Translations under genes and position numbers: made by a program
Notes under the pieces: generated by a model
What the model was told of the DNA's origin: nothing
What the model saw: only the letters and a program-made list of their open reading frames with translations
The model's database searches: none
Assembly (NCBI GenBank): GCA_023421635.1
Contig: JAEZSU010000194.1
Coordinates: 1 to 6,163 of the forward strand
Reading direction: 5' to 3'
From: Actinomycetes bacterium
GTDB taxonomy: Bacteria; Actinomycetota; Actinomycetes; Actinomycetales; Microbacteriaceae
Length of the DNA: 6,163 nt
Part shown: in pieces, positions 1-4,915 of the stretch
Layout of the letters: every line of letters begins with the position of its first letter
Numbering within the stretch: position 1 is the first letter of the stretch

Positions 1-657
1 GGCGGCCTGGTGAAGAAGACCCGCCTCACCGAGTACGACACGAACCGCCAGGGCGGCGTCATCGCGATCAAGCTCCGCGAGGACGACGAGCTCGTCGGTG
101 CGCTGCTGGTCGACGAGGACGACGACATCCTGCTGGTCAGCCGCCACGGCATGTCGCTCCGGTTCACCGCGACCGACGAGTCGCTGCGCCCGATGGGACG
201 CTCGACCGAGGGTGTGAAGGGCATGTCCTTCCGTGCCGGTGACAGCCTGCTGTCGGCATCGGTCGTCCGTGACGAGGGCTACGTGTTCGTGGTCACCGAG
301 GGCGGGTACGCCAAGCGCACCGCGGTCGACCAGTACCGCATCCAGGGCCGTGGCGGACTGGGCATCAAGGTGGCGAAGCTGACCGACGACCGCGGTGATC
401 TCGCGGGCGGTCTGATCGTCTCCGAGGACGACGAGGTGCTTGTGGTTCTTGCCAGTGGCAAGGTGGTACGCTCTGCCGTGGCCGAGGTGCCGGCCAAGGG
501 CCGCGACACCATGGGCGTCGTGTTCGCCCGCCCCGACGCCGACGCCCGGATCATCGCTATCGCCCGAAACGGTGAGCGCGGCCTCGCCGAAGCGGCCGAG
601 GAGGCCGCCGCGGAGGGCGCAGACGAGACCACCCCCGAGGAAAGTACTGACGCATGA
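1..657 (+). CDS. gyrA: DNA gyrase subunit A, C-terminal part (5' end outside window)
   Basis: GyrA is the DNA cleavage and rejoining subunit of the A2B2 gyrase, which introduces negative supercoils. The frame is open from base 1, and 218 residues precede the TGA at 655-657. They carry repeated beta-pinwheel blades of the DNA-wrapping C-terminal domain. Each blade has a basic strand followed by a Gly-rich turn: [15 protein letters not shown] near residues 5-19, then similar units around [24 protein letters not shown] and [11 protein letters not shown] count about four blades; the GyrA box of the first blade and the catalytic Tyr lie upstream of the window. The last ~28 residues are a Glu/Asp/Ala-rich tail, as in many GyrA proteins. 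An internal GTG at base 10 is not a real start. The stop overlaps the next gene's start (ATGA), which suggests translational coupling. Confidence 0.96.
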   Translation, partial: GGLVKKTRLTEYDTNRQGGVIAIKLREDDELVGALLVDEDDDILLVSRHGMSLRFTATDESLRPMGRSTEGVKGMSFRAGDSLLSASVVRDEGYVFVVTEGGYAKRTAVDQYRIQGRGGLGIKVAKLTDDRGDLAGGLIVSEDDEVLVVLASGKVVRSAVAEVPAKGRDTMGVVFARPDADARIIAIARNGERGLAEAAEEAAAEGADETTPEESTDA

Positions 658-1058
658 GCACGGTAGCCGACAAGCTCGCCAAGAAGTCCACCAGCAAGGG
701 CAACGCCAAGCAGGTGCGGCTCCGGCTGGTCTACATCGACTTCTGGTCGGCGGTGAAGCTGTCGTTCCTGGCGGCGGTCGCCCTCGCCATCGTGACGGTC
801 GTCGCGTATTTCCTGGTGTACATGGTGGTGCAGGCCACCGGGCTCATCACGAAGGCCGACGAGTTCTTCCAGTCGTTCTCCGACGGCAGCCTCTCGCTGT
901 CGCAGTTCGTCGGGCTGCCCCAGGTGATGGCGTTCGCGGCGGTCGTCGCGATCCTCAACCTGGTCGTGGTGACGGTGCTCGGCGCGGTCGTGGCGGGCAT
1001 CTACAACCTCGCGGTGAAGATCACCGGCGGGCTGCTGGTCGGCTTCACCTCCAACTGA
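654..1058 (+). CDS. DUF3566 transmembrane protein downstream of gyrA
   Basis: A 134-residue membrane protein of the DUF3566 family, found in actinobacteria directly after gyrA (Rv0007 holds this place in Mycobacterium tuberculosis). Its biochemical function is not established. The N-terminus is short and basic (residues 1-24, many Lys/Arg) and probably cytosolic. It is followed by the conserved [13 protein letters not shown] stretch (26-38), a first membrane helix at about 36-60, a polar loop with [15 protein letters not shown] (71-85), and a second helix at about 91-116. The C-terminus has the family-typical [14 protein letters not shown]. The ATG at 654 overlaps the gyrA stop by 4 bases, so the two genes are likely co-transcribed and translationally coupled. 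The length is shorter than homologues with long disordered N-termini, and nothing is broken. Confidence 0.9.
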   Translation: MSTVADKLAKKSTSKGNAKQVRLRLVYIDFWSAVKLSFLAAVALAIVTVVAYFLVYMVVQATGLITKADEFFQSFSDGSLSLSQFVGLPQVMAFAAVVAILNLVVVTVLGAVVAGIYNLAVKITGGLLVGFTSN

Positions 1059-1066
1059 CGGCTCGA

Positions 1067-1096
1067 TTCGAGAAATCCTGCGGACTCCGGTAAAGT
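1067..1096 (+). promoter_or_regulatory. Probable promoter of the tRNA-Ile/tRNA-Ala unit
   Basis: A -35-like TTCGAG at 1067-1072 and a -10 box TAAAGT at 1091-1096 are separated by 18 bases. TAAAGT fits the actinobacterial TANNNT pattern. Transcription would begin near 1103, leaving about 29 bases before the tRNA-Ile 5' end for trimming by RNase P. The start lies just after the DUF3566 stop. The assignment rests on pattern and position only. Confidence 0.55.
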
Positions 1097-1131
1097 CGAC
1101 GAGGTTGACGGCGAGAGCCGCGCAGCGATTC

Positions 1132-1205
1132 GGGGCTATAGCTCAGGCGGTTAGAGCGCTTCACTGATAATGAAGAGGTCCCAGGTTCAAGTCCTGGTAG
1201 CCCCA
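1132..1205 (+). tRNA. tRNA-Ile (anticodon GAT)
   Basis: A full cloverleaf can be drawn. The acceptor arm GGGGCTA (1132-1138) pairs with TAGCCCC (1198-1204), and the discriminator is A1205. The D arm is GCTC/GAGC, and the anticodon stem CTTCA/TGAAG encloses loop CTGATAA with anticodon GAT. The T arm is CCAGG-TTCAAGT-CCTGG. The 3' CCA is not encoded (ACAA follows), so it must be added by CCA-adding enzyme. It sits 11 bases before tRNA-Ala and is probably in the same transcript. Confidence 0.97.
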
Positions 1206-1216
1206 CAACACGCCCC

Positions 1217-1292
1217 GGGGCCTTAGCTCAGTTGGTAGAGCGCCTGCTTTGCAAGCAGGATGTCAGGAGTTCGAATCTCCTAGGCTCCACCA
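1217..1292 (+). tRNA. tRNA-Ala (anticodon TGC)
   Basis: The acceptor arm GGGGCCT (1217-1223) pairs with AGGCTCC (1282-1288) with one G-T pair, and the discriminator is A1289. The D arm is GCTC/GAGC. The anticodon stem CCTGC/GCAGG carries loop TTTGCAA with anticodon TGC. The T arm is AGGAG-TTCGAAT-CTCCT. Unlike the neighbouring tRNA-Ile, CCA is encoded at 1290-1292. The mature form without CCA would end at 1289. Confidence 0.97.
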
Positions 1293-1309
1293 CCGGCCCG
1301 TAGGCATCG

Positions 1310-1352
1310 AGAACCCCTGGAAACCACACGTTTCCAGGGGTTCTTCGTTTTT
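1310..1352 (+). terminator. Intrinsic terminator of the tRNA unit
   Basis: A perfect 14-base-pair stem has its 5' arm at 1310-1323 (AGAACCCCTGGAAA) and its 3' arm at 1331-1344, around the 7-base loop CCACACG. A T-rich tail with five consecutive T (TCGTTTTT) follows. It begins 17 bases after the tRNA-Ala CCA. The minus strand lacks a T-run after the stem, so it acts for plus-strand transcription. Confidence 0.93.
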
Positions 1353-1488
1353 CCGCCTCACCGTACGCATTCGGGGCGATCGCGTACGCAGCAGCGCAGG
1401 ATGCGTCCGGGCTGATCCTCCTGATCGCGCGTCGTCGCCAGCGGTGTCCCCGGTGTCGACGCACGGGAGCCGGCCGGCTGAACGCGCC

Positions 1489-2532
1489 TCATCCCATCGC
1501 GGTCTGGATCGCGATGGCGGTGCGGATGAGCCGGGGCAGTTCGCTGCGCGAGTGGAAGTTCATCACCACGTGGATGCGGCTCGCCGGGTCGTAGAACAGC
1601 GAGGTGCCGGTCGACCCCAGGTGTCCGAGCGGGCGTGACCGACCGCGCAGGAGCGGGGCGAACCCCTCGAACCGCAACTCCATCATGGCTGCCCCGTAGT
1701 GGACGCCGCCCCGCATGCGGCTCCGCATCGTCGACATGATGCGCAGGTGCTCCGCATCCACCAGCCGGCCGTCGTGCAGCGCCTCACTGAAGGCGAGGAG
1801 GTCGCCGGTCGTCGACGCGACGCCGCCGCCGGCCCAGGCGCAGCTGAGGCCGGGCACGCGGCTGAGATCCCGGCCGGAGATCATGATCGGGGCGAGCGTC
1901 GCGTCGCCCTCGGCCGGCGTCGTGAGCCGGGGGAGGAACGTGCGGGTGAGGCCGAGGGGCTCGATCACGTGCGCGTGCACCGCCTCGTGGAACGGCAGCC
2001 CGGTCGACTCCTCGATGAGCATCCCGAGCAGCACGAAGCCGGTGTCCGAGTAGTGGAACCGCTCGCCGGGCCGAGCCACCGGCCGCAGCCGGTCCCGCGT
2101 GAAGGCGAGCAGTTCACGGGGCGTCCACACCCGCTGCGGATCGGCGAGCAACTCGTGCAGCACGCTCGTGCGTCCGCGGCCCTCGAAGTAGTCGGCCGCG
2201 CCGGAGGTGTGCTGCAGGAGTTCGAGCACGGTGGGCGAGGGCATGTCGTCGCGGAAAAGCCCGGTGAGCAGGTCGCCGGGAAGCAGGGTGTCGATGCGCG
2301 CATCCAGATGGAACGCACCTGCGGCCGCGAGACGCATGACGATCGCGCCCGTGAAGAGCTTGCCGATGCTCGCCGCATGGAAGGCCGTCTCCTGGTCGCC
2401 GTAGGCGGAGTCGACGCCGGGGCCGCGCAGTGCGATCTGTGGCGCGCCGGGTCCACGCCGCCGCGCGGTCAGACGGTCGAGGTGTCGTTCGAGTCGGGCG
2501 GGGACGGTTCGGTCGCGGAGCAGGGTCTCCAT
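1489..2532 (-). CDS. Serine hydrolase, beta-lactamase / class C penicillin-binding protein fold
   Basis: A 347-residue protein of the Pfam Beta-lactamase (PF00144) type, which includes class C beta-lactamases, DD-peptidases, EstB-like esterases and many uncharacterised hydrolases. The nucleophile motif SxxK is S55-I-G-K58. The family hallmark LLQHTSG is at 105-111, the second motif Y-x-N/D is Y161-S-D163 (in FHYSDTGFVLLG), and the third box is HLG at 304-306 (GHLGSTG), replacing the KTG of true beta-lactamases. No signal peptide or lipobox is visible: the N-terminus METLLRDRTVPARLERHL is charged, so the enzyme is probably cytosolic, which fits an esterase or amidase better than a cell-wall enzyme. 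AAGGAGA lies 6 bases before the ATG at 2532. It is divergent from the padR-type gene, and its promoter overlaps the palindrome at 2564-2577. The substrate is unknown. An antibiotic-resistance role is not supported. Confidence 0.88.
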   Translation of the reverse strand: METLLRDRTVPARLERHLDRLTARRRGPGAPQIALRGPGVDSAYGDQETAFHAASIGKLFTGAIVMRLAAAGAFHLDARIDTLLPGDLLTGLFRDDMPSPTVLELLQHTSGAADYFEGRGRTSVLHELLADPQRVWTPRELLAFTRDRLRPVARPGERFHYSDTGFVLLGMLIEESTGLPFHEAVHAHVIEPLGLTRTFLPRLTTPAEGDATLAPIMISGRDLSRVPGLSCAWAGGGVASTTGDLLAFSEALHDGRLVDAEHLRIMSTMRSRMRGGVHYGAAMMELRFEGFAPLLRGRSRPLGHLGSTGTSLFYDPASRIHVVMNFHSRSELPRLIRTAIAIQTAMG

Positions 2533-2563
2533 CGGCGCTCTCCTTCAGTCTTCATGTACCTAA

Positions 2564-2577
2564 CAGTAATATTACTG
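2564..2577. promoter_or_regulatory. Palindromic operator, probable PadR-type site
   Basis: CAGTAATATTACTG is a perfect 14-base palindrome. It extends imperfectly to 2559-2582 as CCT-N2-palindrome-N2-AGG. It is strikingly AT-rich for its surroundings and lies between the divergent hydrolase and PadR genes, covering the hydrolase -10 box. PadR repressors bind AT-rich dyads and often repress themselves and an adjacent gene. Binding by the neighbouring PadR protein is inference. Confidence 0.65.
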
Positions 2578-2595
2578 GCAGGAGTATCGTGTCAA
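2566..2595 (-). promoter_or_regulatory. Promoter of the serine hydrolase gene
   Basis: Read on the minus strand, a perfect consensus -35 TTGACA (2590-2595) is followed after 18 bases by TATTAC (2566-2571) as -10. The start point would be near 2559, giving a leader of about 27 bases that contains AAGGAGA. The -10 lies inside the palindrome at 2564-2577, so a protein bound there would block it. Confidence 0.6.
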
Positions 2596-2598
2596 GGC

Positions 2599-3168
2599 AT
2601 GGGGTACGTGATCCTCGGCCTGCTGCTGGAGTTCGGTCCGCAGACGATCTACCGGCTCAACAAGTTCTTCGAGGCCGGGATCTCGCTGTTCTACGCGGCG
2701 AGCCTCGGCGCGCTGCGACAGGCGCTCGCGAAGCTCCTCGCCGATGGCTGGGTCTCGGTCGCGGACGAGCCCGACGGTAAGCGGATGAAGCGCGTCTACA
2801 CGGTCACCGATGCCGGCGCCGACGCCTTCCGCACCTGGATGGTCGGCCCGGTCCAGGAGCGGCGGCTCGAGACCGTCGCCCTCGCCAAACTGCACCTGCT
2901 CGGTGCGCTCCCCGACCCGGCAGACCGCATCACCGCGCTCGAGGGGATCATCGCCCGCGCCCGCGCGGACGAGGCGGTGCTGCAGGCCATGGCCCCGGCG
3001 GTCGCGGCAGTCGAGGTGCCGGAGGAATACCGCGACATCGCCCGCTACCAGCGGCTCACCCTCGAGTACGGGCTGCGCTCACACGCCCTCGGTCGCGGCT
3101 TCTTCGAAGAAGTCCTGGCTGCCGAGTCCGGTCAGTCGCCGAGCAGTCCGCGGAGCACGACTGCCTGA
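2599..3168 (+). CDS. PadR-family transcriptional regulator
   Basis: A 189-residue DNA-binding regulator. The N-terminal winged helix-turn-helix (about 2-82) opens with the family-typical YVILGLLLEFGPQTIYRL. It has ISLFYAASLGALRQALAKLLADGWV as the recognition region and DGKRMKRVYTVTDAGADAF as the wing. Residues about 86-175 form the helical C-terminal dimerisation domain (Vir_act_alpha_C type). The end (176-189) is Ser/Pro-rich. I chose the ATG at 2599 because homologues start a few residues before the YxILG motif. The in-frame ATG at 2554 would put the palindrome inside the coding region. No Shine-Dalgarno sequence is well placed: AGGAG (2580-2584) is 14 bases away. TATCGT at 2585-2590 could be a -10 giving a leaderless mRNA. 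The gene likely represses itself and the divergent hydrolase; its inducer is unknown. Its 3' end overlaps the convergent DUF488 gene by 37 bases. Confidence 0.9.
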   Translation: MGYVILGLLLEFGPQTIYRLNKFFEAGISLFYAASLGALRQALAKLLADGWVSVADEPDGKRMKRVYTVTDAGADAFRTWMVGPVQERRLETVALAKLHLLGALPDPADRITALEGIIARARADEAVLQAMAPAVAAVEVPEEYRDIARYQRLTLEYGLRSHALGRGFFEEVLAAESGQSPSSPRSTTA

Positions 3169-3479
3169 TTCGCGGCGGTGTCGCGCGCCGCGAACACCAG
3201 CGTCACGACCGGATGCGCGGTGATGACCGCGCGCAGCTCGTCGAGCGCGGGATTGCCGTCCAGCTCGGCCCGGTAACGCTCCGCGAACGCCGCGACCCGG
3301 GACGAGTCGGCGTGGAACCACTGCCGGAGTGCCGTGCTCGGGGCGACCTCCTTCAACCACAGGTCGACCGCCGCATCCGCCTTCTTCACCCCACGCGGCC
3401 ACAACCTGTCCACGAGCACGCGATACCCGTCGGCCGGGTCCGCGCGCTCGTAGACGCGCTTCACGCGGATCTCGCCCAT
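3132..3479 (-). CDS. DUF488 family protein (YeaO-like)
   Basis: A 115-residue protein matching the DUF488 family, whose Escherichia coli member YeaO has similar length. Its biochemical role is not known. Visible family blocks are IRVKRVYE (4-11), GYRVLVDRLWPRGVKK (18-33), WLKEVAPSTALRQWF (41-55), FAERYRAEL (65-73) and the C-terminal LVFAARDTAANQAVVLRGLL (94-113). The start at 3479 follows GGAGG (3488-3492 on the complement) at an 8-base spacing. The ATG two codons upstream (3485) is only 2 bases from that ribosome site and is less likely. The long open frame upstream to 3881 is a shadow of the NUDIX gene. TACCGT on the minus strand (3500-3505) is a possible -10. The gene is convergent with padR, sharing 37 coding bases, and divergent from the NUDIX gene. 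Confidence 0.9.
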   Translation of the reverse strand: MGEIRVKRVYERADPADGYRVLVDRLWPRGVKKADAAVDLWLKEVAPSTALRQWFHADSSRVAAFAERYRAELDGNPALDELRAVITAHPVVTLVFAARDTAANQAVVLRGLLGD

Positions 3480-3499
3480 CGGCATCCCCTCCGCCGCCG

Positions 3500-3505
3500 A
3501 CGGTA
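3500..3505 (-). promoter_or_regulatory. Possible -10 box of the DUF488 gene
   Basis: TACCGT on the minus strand fits TANNNT and would start transcription near 3493, just before the GGAGG ribosome site of the DUF488 gene. I see no convincing -35 box; TGGCGC at 3523-3528 is the nearest candidate. Support is weak. Confidence 0.3.
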
Positions 3506-3580
3506 GCGCCGCCATCCCGGCCGCGCCACCGCGGAGTGTGCACGGATCGCGGACACCGCCGACCCGCACGCCCCGGCGGA

Positions 3581-3586
3581 TAGCAT
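3581..3586 (+). promoter_or_regulatory. -10 box for a probable leaderless NUDIX mRNA
   Basis: TAGCAT fits TANNNT and ends 7 bases before the ATG at 3594, so the transcript should begin at or next to the start codon. The intervening bases TCGGCCG contain no ribosome-binding sequence, as expected for a leaderless gene, which is common in actinobacteria. A -35 box is poor (CCGACC at 3559-3564). Confidence 0.55.
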
Positions 3587-3593
3587 CGGCCGC

Positions 3594-4028
3594 ATGGATC
3601 TGCGCGTCGCGGCCTACGCGGTCATCACCGGTGAGCACGACCGGATGCTGCTCGCCCACTGGAACGAGGGCAAGCACCGCGCCTGGACCCTCCCCGGCGG
3701 CGGGCTGGAGGCCGGCGAGGACCCGGAGGATGCGGTCCGCCGGGAGATCGAGGAGGAGACCGGCTACCGCGCCGAGGTCGACGAGCTGCTCGGCATCCAC
3801 TCGCGGGTGATCCCCGCATCCCGCCGCATCACCGAAACCGGCACTCCCCTGCACACGCTGCGCATCGTCTACCGCGCGCACGTGATCGGCGGGGACCTGC
3901 GCGACGAGGTCGGCGGTTCCACCGACGAGGCGGGGTGGTTCACCGACGACCAGTTGCGGTCGATGCGCCGGGTGAAGCTCGTCGACATCGCCCGCGGCTG
4001 GGCGGGTCTGCCCGCGATTCTCCGCTGA
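3594..4028 (+). CDS. NUDIX hydrolase
   Basis: A 144-residue single-domain NUDIX protein, which would hydrolyse a nucleoside-diphosphate-linked compound using Mg2+ held by the NUDIX box. The box GX5EX7REUXEEXGU is complete at residues 36-58: G36, E42, R50-E51, E54-E55, G57, with Tyr58 as the final bulky residue. The catalytic and metal-binding glutamates are therefore present. Before it lies the strand AAYAVITGEHDRMLLAHW with WTLPGGG (31-37). After it come HTLRIVYRAHVIGG and the DEAGWFTDDQL helix (111-121) typical of MutT/ADP-ribose-pyrophosphatase-like members. The substrate cannot be told from sequence. The gene starts without a leader (TAGCAT at 3581) and is convergent with the flavin reductase, with 16 bases between their stops. 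Confidence 0.92.
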   Translation: MDLRVAAYAVITGEHDRMLLAHWNEGKHRAWTLPGGGLEAGEDPEDAVRREIEEETGYRAEVDELLGIHSRVIPASRRITETGTPLHTLRIVYRAHVIGGDLRDEVGGSTDEAGWFTDDQLRSMRRVKLVDIARGWAGLPAILR

Positions 4029-4039
4029 GCCGGTTCAGC
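4024..4039. terminator. Weak hairpin between convergent NUDIX and flavin reductase genes
   Basis: GCTGA (4024-4028) and TCAGC (4035-4039) can form a short stem, with a further G-T and C-G pair inside. It spans the NUDIX stop and the 16-base gap before the flavin reductase stop. No T-run follows on either strand, so it is at best a weak bidirectional terminator. Confidence 0.25.
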
Positions 4040-4044
4040 CGAGG

Positions 4045-4560
4045 TCAGCGCAGGCCGCGGAAACGGCTGCGGTGGTAGACCAGCGGCTCCGCGTCGTCCT
4101 GGGCGATGCGCAGCTCGTTGACACGCCCGATGACGATCGTGTGGTCGCCCGCCTCGTGCTCGGCCCAGAGGTCGCATTCGAACACGGCGAGGCTGTCGGT
4201 GAGCGTGGGGACGCCGGTCGCGCCATGGGCCCAGTCCACACCCGACCAGCGGTCGGCGTTCTTCCGTGCGAACTGCATCGCGGTGTCGGCCTGGTGCGCC
4301 GCAAGCACGTTGACCGCGAAGCGGCCGACGCTCCGGATGAGCGGGTAGGTCGTCGAGGTGTTCATGACGAGGAACGAGACCAGCGGCGGGTCGATCGAGA
4401 CGGAGTGGAAGGCCTGGCACGTGAATCCCACGGGTTCCCCCATCACCGTGGTGGTCACGATGGTGATCCCCGAGGGGTACTCCCCGAACGAACGCTTCAG
4501 GGTCTCCTCGTCCAGTGATGCGGGCATGGCCGGTGCGGTCTCCAAGATCGTGACGGACAC
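4045..4560 (-). CDS. Flavin reductase (FMN-binding split-barrel, HpaC-like)
   Basis: A 171-residue flavin reductase-like protein of the family that supplies reduced FMN or FAD, at the cost of NAD(P)H, to two-component monooxygenases. Conserved features in order are LKRSFGEYPSGITIVTT (21-37), PVGFTCQAFHSVSIDPPLVSFLV (43-65, flavin contact), RFAVNVLA with HQADTAMQFA (80-98), GVPTLTDSLAVFECDLW (116-132), the family signature AGDHTIVIGRV (137-147) and the end PLVYHRSRFRGL. It starts with GTG at 4560, with CCTCCTT at 4565-4571 on the plus strand (AAGGAGG on the coding strand) only 4 bases away. Longer readings to 4767 would run through that ribosome site and the promoter region. No partner monooxygenase is in the window. 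It is divergent from an ABC importer and shares related inverted repeats with it, which hints at a catabolic pathway for an imported compound; this is inference. Confidence 0.88.
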   Translation of the reverse strand: MSVTILETAPAMPASLDEETLKRSFGEYPSGITIVTTTVMGEPVGFTCQAFHSVSIDPPLVSFLVMNTSTTYPLIRSVGRFAVNVLAAHQADTAMQFARKNADRWSGVDWAHGATGVPTLTDSLAVFECDLWAEHEAGDHTIVIGRVNELRIAQDDAEPLVYHRSRFRGLR

Positions 4561-4609
4561 GGTGCCTCCTTCTACGGCTCGACGTCGCCGAGGATCCGGC
4601 GATGTCAGC

Positions 4610-4640
4610 ACGCTAGGTCGAGCCCTCGTTCCGGCGCCAA
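4610..4640 (-). promoter_or_regulatory. Possible promoter of the flavin reductase gene
   Basis: On the minus strand, TTGGCG (4635-4640) and TAGCGT (4610-4615, fits TANNNT) are 19 bases apart. This would give a start near 4602 and a leader of about 42 bases that includes AAGGAGG. The spacing is longer than ideal. The inverted repeat at 4650-4665 lies just upstream. Confidence 0.35.
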
Positions 4641-4649
4641 GTCGCGCAG

Positions 4650-4665
4650 GTGATGGCTTCATCAC
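4650..4665. promoter_or_regulatory. Inverted repeat 1, candidate operator
   Basis: GTGATG-GCTT-CATCAC has perfect 6-base arms around 4 bases. It matches inverted repeat 2 (4752-4767) at 13 of 16 positions, with shared form GTGATS-N4-SATCAC. It lies about 10 bases upstream of the possible flavin reductase -35 box. The regulator is not known. Confidence 0.5.
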
Positions 4666-4751
4666 TCCGCGTCGGCCGTTCGCCTCCCGTGTGTACGGAA
4701 GAACGGTACGAGGCGGTCCACCGACCGCGCGGAGCGCCGCCATTCGCATTC

Positions 4752-4767
4752 GTGATCGCGTGATCAC
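4752..4767. promoter_or_regulatory. Inverted repeat 2, candidate operator
   Basis: GTGATC-GCGT-GATCAC has perfect 6-base arms around 4 bases, and the centre-right also forms the 8-base palindrome GTGATCAC (4760-4767). It lies about 34 bases upstream of the possible -10 box TACGCT of the ABC importer. Its half-sites have the same outer GTGAT/ATCAC as inverted repeat 1. Confidence 0.5.
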
Positions 4768-4776
4768 CAGCGTGAC

Positions 4777-4806
4777 TTAGCCCCCGCATCGCCGTCTTCC
4801 TACGCT
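4777..4806 (+). promoter_or_regulatory. Possible promoter of the ABC importer operon
   Basis: TACGCT (4801-4806) fits TANNNT. TTAGCC (4777-4782), 18 bases upstream, is a poor -35 box, as expected for a promoter that needs an activator. The start would be near 4813, giving a leader of about 100 bases that contains the tandem repeat at 4874-4911. Confidence 0.3.
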
Positions 4807-4873
4807 CTGAGTCCGGGCGTGCCCGTGCGCACGTCCGCTCGTCCCGTCCCGGCGAAGGAGCCGGTGGGGAACC

Positions 4874-4911
4874 GAGGCGATGAAGCACTCGATTGAGGCA
4901 ATGGAGCACTC
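4874..4911 (+). repeat. 21-base tandem repeat with the lipoprotein ribosome site
   Basis: GAGGCGATGAAGCACTC (4874-4890) and GAGGCAATGGAGCACTC (4895-4911) match at 15 of 17 positions and are offset by exactly 21 bases. The second copy supplies GGAG (4903-4906), 5 bases before the lipoprotein ATG; the first has GAAG at that place. The repeat also contains an 11-codon frame starting at 4880. Confidence 0.75.
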
Positions 4912-4915
4912 ATGA
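4880..4915 (+). CDS. Possible 11-codon upstream reading frame (leader peptide)
   Basis: The frame from ATG 4880 encodes MKHSIEAMEHS and stops with TGA at 4913-4915, overlapping the lipoprotein ATG as ATGA. Its two halves are the tandem repeat read in frame (21 bases is 7 codons). GGGGA at 4866-4870 is 9 bases upstream and could serve as a weak ribosome site; GAGG at 4874-4877 is too close. It could couple translation to the lipoprotein, or be a chance by-product of the duplication. Whether it is translated is unknown. Confidence 0.25.
   Translation: MKHSIEAMEHS

Larger units (their letters stand above)
4561..4911. other. 351-base divergent regulatory region between flavin reductase and ABC importer
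   Basis: No gene is supported here. The region holds the flavin reductase ribosome site, a possible minus promoter, two related 16-base inverted repeats (4650-4665 and 4752-4767), a looser dyad (CGCCTC at 4681-4686 with GAGGCG at 4710-4715, enclosing two GTAC palindromes), a possible plus -10 box TACGCT at 4801-4806, and a 21-base tandem repeat next to the lipoprotein start. Three CGTGA copies begin at 4751, 4759 and 4771. Confidence 0.7.

Noticed and set aside
1228..1464. Minus-strand open frame ending in a RRFELLTSCLQSRRS-like peptide
   Set aside because: This is the well-known false protein made by translating the antisense of a tRNA-Ala gene; it overlaps the tRNA and terminator and has no ribosome site.
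1217..1488. tRNA-Ala 3' end as an integration site for a mobile element
   Set aside because: There is no integrase gene and no repeated copy of the tRNA 3' end in the window. The accessory-looking genes that follow show no phage or plasmid features.
1353..1488. Possible degraded gene between the tRNA terminator and the serine hydrolase
   Set aside because: I could not recognise any protein fragment or RNA structure in any frame; the repeated GTACGC there is too short to mean anything.
1699..2598. Long plus-strand open frame upstream of, and in frame with, padR
   Set aside because: It is the antisense shadow of the serine hydrolase in GC-rich DNA. The PadR domain begins only at 2599, after the palindrome and promoter region.
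3099..3112. Perfect palindrome CTTCTTCGAAGAAG near the DUF488 3' end
   Set aside because: It encodes GFFEE of the PadR protein, forms only a short stem and has no T-run on either strand, so coding explains it better than a terminator or operator.
3480..3881. Upstream extension of the DUF488 frame
   Set aside because: It runs antisense through the NUDIX gene, whereas a good ribosome site fixes the start at 3479.
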